Shown: positions 62,292 to 64,000 of the stretch, piece by piece | Layout of the letters: each line of letters opens with the position of its first letter | Numbering within the stretch: the stretch's first letter is position 1 | Assembly (NCBI GenBank): GCA_963773035.1 | Contig: CAVYZX010000009.1 | Span: 1 to 64,000, forward strand | Reading direction: 5' to 3' | Length of the DNA stretch: 64,000 nucleotides | From: CAVRXZ01 sp963773035 | Lineage (GTDB): Bacteria; Acidobacteriota; Vicinamibacteria; Vicinamibacterales; CAVVIG01 | Notes under the pieces: generated by a model | Database searches by the model: none | What the model saw: only the letters and a program-made list of their open reading frames with translations | What the model was told of the DNA's origin: nothing | Translations under genes and position numbers: made by a program

Positions 62292-64000
62292 CTACCTCTT
62301 CAGCCCTGCCGTCCAGTTCTGGACGATGGTGATCGGCGACGTGACCGCCTCGTCGGCGGCGACGTTCATCAGAAACCGGCCATCGGGCGCGACGGCATAC
62401 TGCGCCCGAGCCAGAAACCCGGTACCCGCAATATTTCCGCCACTGGCGAGCTGCGTCGGAAAGAGTGCGACAGGCGCGCCGGCCTCCAACGTGTGTGCAT
62501 CCGGCCCCAGCCGGATCGGCACCGCCATCAGCCGCGTGTCCGGCGCCACGTAGTACAGTTCCCGGCCGTCCCGCCGCCAGCGCGGCTGCACGCCGCCCGC
62601 CACCGAGACCTGCCACTTCCCAGCCGCTCTCCGGAAACGTCCGGATGTAGATTTCGTAGCGCCCCGATTCGTTGGACGCATACGCGAGCCACCGCCCATC
62701 GGGCGAAAACTGCCCTTCAATCTCGTCAAAGCTGCTTTGCAGGACGGCGAACGGCTTCCGCTCGCCCGTCAGTGGTAAGGCCCAGAGGTCCGACGCGGTC
62801 TTCGGGTCCTGCGTGCTGTAGAGCAGGAAGCGGCCATCCCGCGACCAGTCCTGCGGTGACTTCGGTTGCGCCGTGACGAGCAGCGGTTGCTCGTCAGCAG
62901 TGCCGCTGGCAGGCTTCTCGAACAGGTCGTAGACACCCTTGCGAGTGGACCGAAAGACGACGTGGCTCCCGTCCGGTGACCAGAGTGCGCCGCTGTCGAG
63001 TGCGACATCAAACGTGAAGCGACTGGGCACGCCCCGGCCCACCTCGATGAGCCACACATCGATGTTTCCTTGCACAGTGCGGGTGACCGCTACCCGCTGA
63101 CCATCCGGCGCGAGCTCAGGATACGCCGGCGCATTTTCGTCCGGCTGGCCGATGGCGCCTAGCATCTTGCCGGTGCGGTCGACCCAGACGAGCTGCCGCC
63201 TGGCGCCAGCGCCCGCGCGATGGGCCAAGACGCCCTGCTGCCGACACCGAGAAGGCGCTGTGGAACGATCCGTCGTTCGTCCCAACCGCCTGTGCCACCG
63301 GTATCGGCTCGCCAGTCACGGTCGCGCGCGCGGCATCGAACGGATACGCGGCGAGCACCCCCTGCGACACGAGCAGGAGATAGCCGGGTGCGGCATACAG
63401 CGCAGCGGTTTCGGCGGGCATGACACGCGTCGGCTCGCCACCGTCGAGCGAGCCCACATAGACGCCGTGCGTTTCCGGCTGACCCGTCGCCATCAAGAAG
63501 AGGAATCGGCGGCCGTCCGGCAAAAACTGCGGGTAGCGATGGCTGCCTTGCCCAGCCGCAAGCCGCGTCACCGGCGCAGTCGTCCCGCCTGTCGCCGCCA
63601 CGCGCAGAAGTGCGTCAGCGGTCGTCGGCGCGAACACGATGACACCGTTCGGGTTCCATGTGCCGCCACGACCCAGGGGCGCATCGGCCAGCACCTGTAC
63701 TGCGCCTCCGGTCGAGATCGATCCGCTTCAATTTGCCGTCGGCAAAAAAGCCGATCGCGCGGCCATCCGGGCGCCCAGAACGGATAGCTTGCGCCTTCGG
63801 TTCCTGCGAGGGGCTGCGCCTTGACTTGGTCGAGCGGCCGCAGCCAGAGCTGTGAGCCTTTTTCTCCATTGGCGACAAACGCCAACTGCCTCCCGTCGTG
63901 CGAGAGCGCAAACGAAAAGGCATCGCTCGTGGGCGGCGTGACGACGTCCAGGCGCGTGACGACCGGCTCGGGTGGCGGCGTTTCGCGCAGATACCGCACG
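62292..64000 (-). CDS. TolB/PD40 propeller part of a kinase-like protein, frameshifted, cut by window end
   Basis: The minus strand reads a PD40 propeller in four pieces: 'ALSHDGRQLAFVANGEKGSQLWLRPLD' (about 63900), 'YPQFLPDGRRFLFLMATGQPE' (about 63500), 'FSPDGRWLAYASNESGRYEIYI' (about 62690) and the end 'DGRFLMNVAADEAVTSPITI' plus 'VQNWTAGLKR'. Shifts lie near 63760, 63215 and 62640. The fold and the 'SPITIVQNW' ending match the C-terminal half of the kinase at 14208, so a kinase domain probably lies beyond 64000. Three shifts in one gene point either to decay or to indel errors. Confidence 0.8.

Overview
The window looks like a chromosomal segment of an Acidobacteriota genome, most likely class Vicinamibacteria. 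The base composition is GC-rich. The signs are two very large Oar-type TonB-dependent receptors with an N-terminal carboxypeptidase-regulatory-like domain, Ser/Thr kinases ending in TolB/PD40 propellers, CRTAC1 (FG-GAP plus ASPIC/UnbV) proteins, several secreted proteins carrying a 'GKPDLSGIW'-like motif, DUF6152, and PQQ-like propellers. This assignment rests on gene families; no rRNA or tRNA gene was found to confirm it.

Layout. 0-5.3 kb: a frameshifted quinoprotein cut by the window edge, an EthD-like protein, a CMD-family protein, a frameshifted 'GKPDLSG' protein and a hybrid histidine kinase. 5.4-7.9 kb: a minus-strand run of three small exported proteins (alpha/beta hydrolase, SnoaL-like, double-VOC). 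8-9.6 kb: an IS110-family transposase with a long GC-rich noncoding flank. 9.7-18.7 kb: TonB receptor 1, an SDR without the catalytic Tyr, a frameshifted Ser/Thr kinase, a small membrane protein and an MFS permease. 18.9-20.9 kb: a ferritin-like protein and an ArsR-SRPBCC-DinB operon whose promoter and operator overlap a near-leaderless start. 21-33 kb: the most striking block, a tight operon of methyltransferase-like protein, CRTAC1 lipoprotein, TPR lipoprotein and parvulin-TPR-CRTAC1 fusion, followed by TonB receptor 2 and a rho-independent terminator.

33-38.4 kb: secreted 'GKPDLSGIW' proteins, DUF6152, a di-heme cytochrome, an NHL propeller and a DinB protein. 38.6-42.1 kb: truncated haemoglobin, then a REC-MEDS regulator and a triple-PAS histidine kinase. 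42-48.7 kb: a CPBP protease-hydrolase fusion, a HEAT-PQQ fusion, a truncated nitrile hydratase alpha remnant and a GT39-like glycosyltransferase. 48.9-53.4 kb: a membrane protein with a cytosolic TIR-like domain, an FAD monooxygenase and a cytochrome P450. 53.5-59.2 kb: a gene graveyard (copied NHL 3' end, decayed secreted gene, two orphan PD40 tails) mixed with intact genes (O-methyltransferase, GIY-YIG nuclease, lytic transglycosylase, NTF2-like). 59.2-64 kb: a G8/beta-helix protein and a frameshifted PD40 protein running off the window.

Most genes encode exported or envelope proteins, so the theme is surface uptake, envelope turnover and sensing. Many otherwise well-conserved genes are broken by apparent single-base shifts. 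This may reflect indel errors in the assembly rather than true decay, so frameshifted calls should be read with that in mind. Dispersed palindromic repeats occur both between and inside genes.
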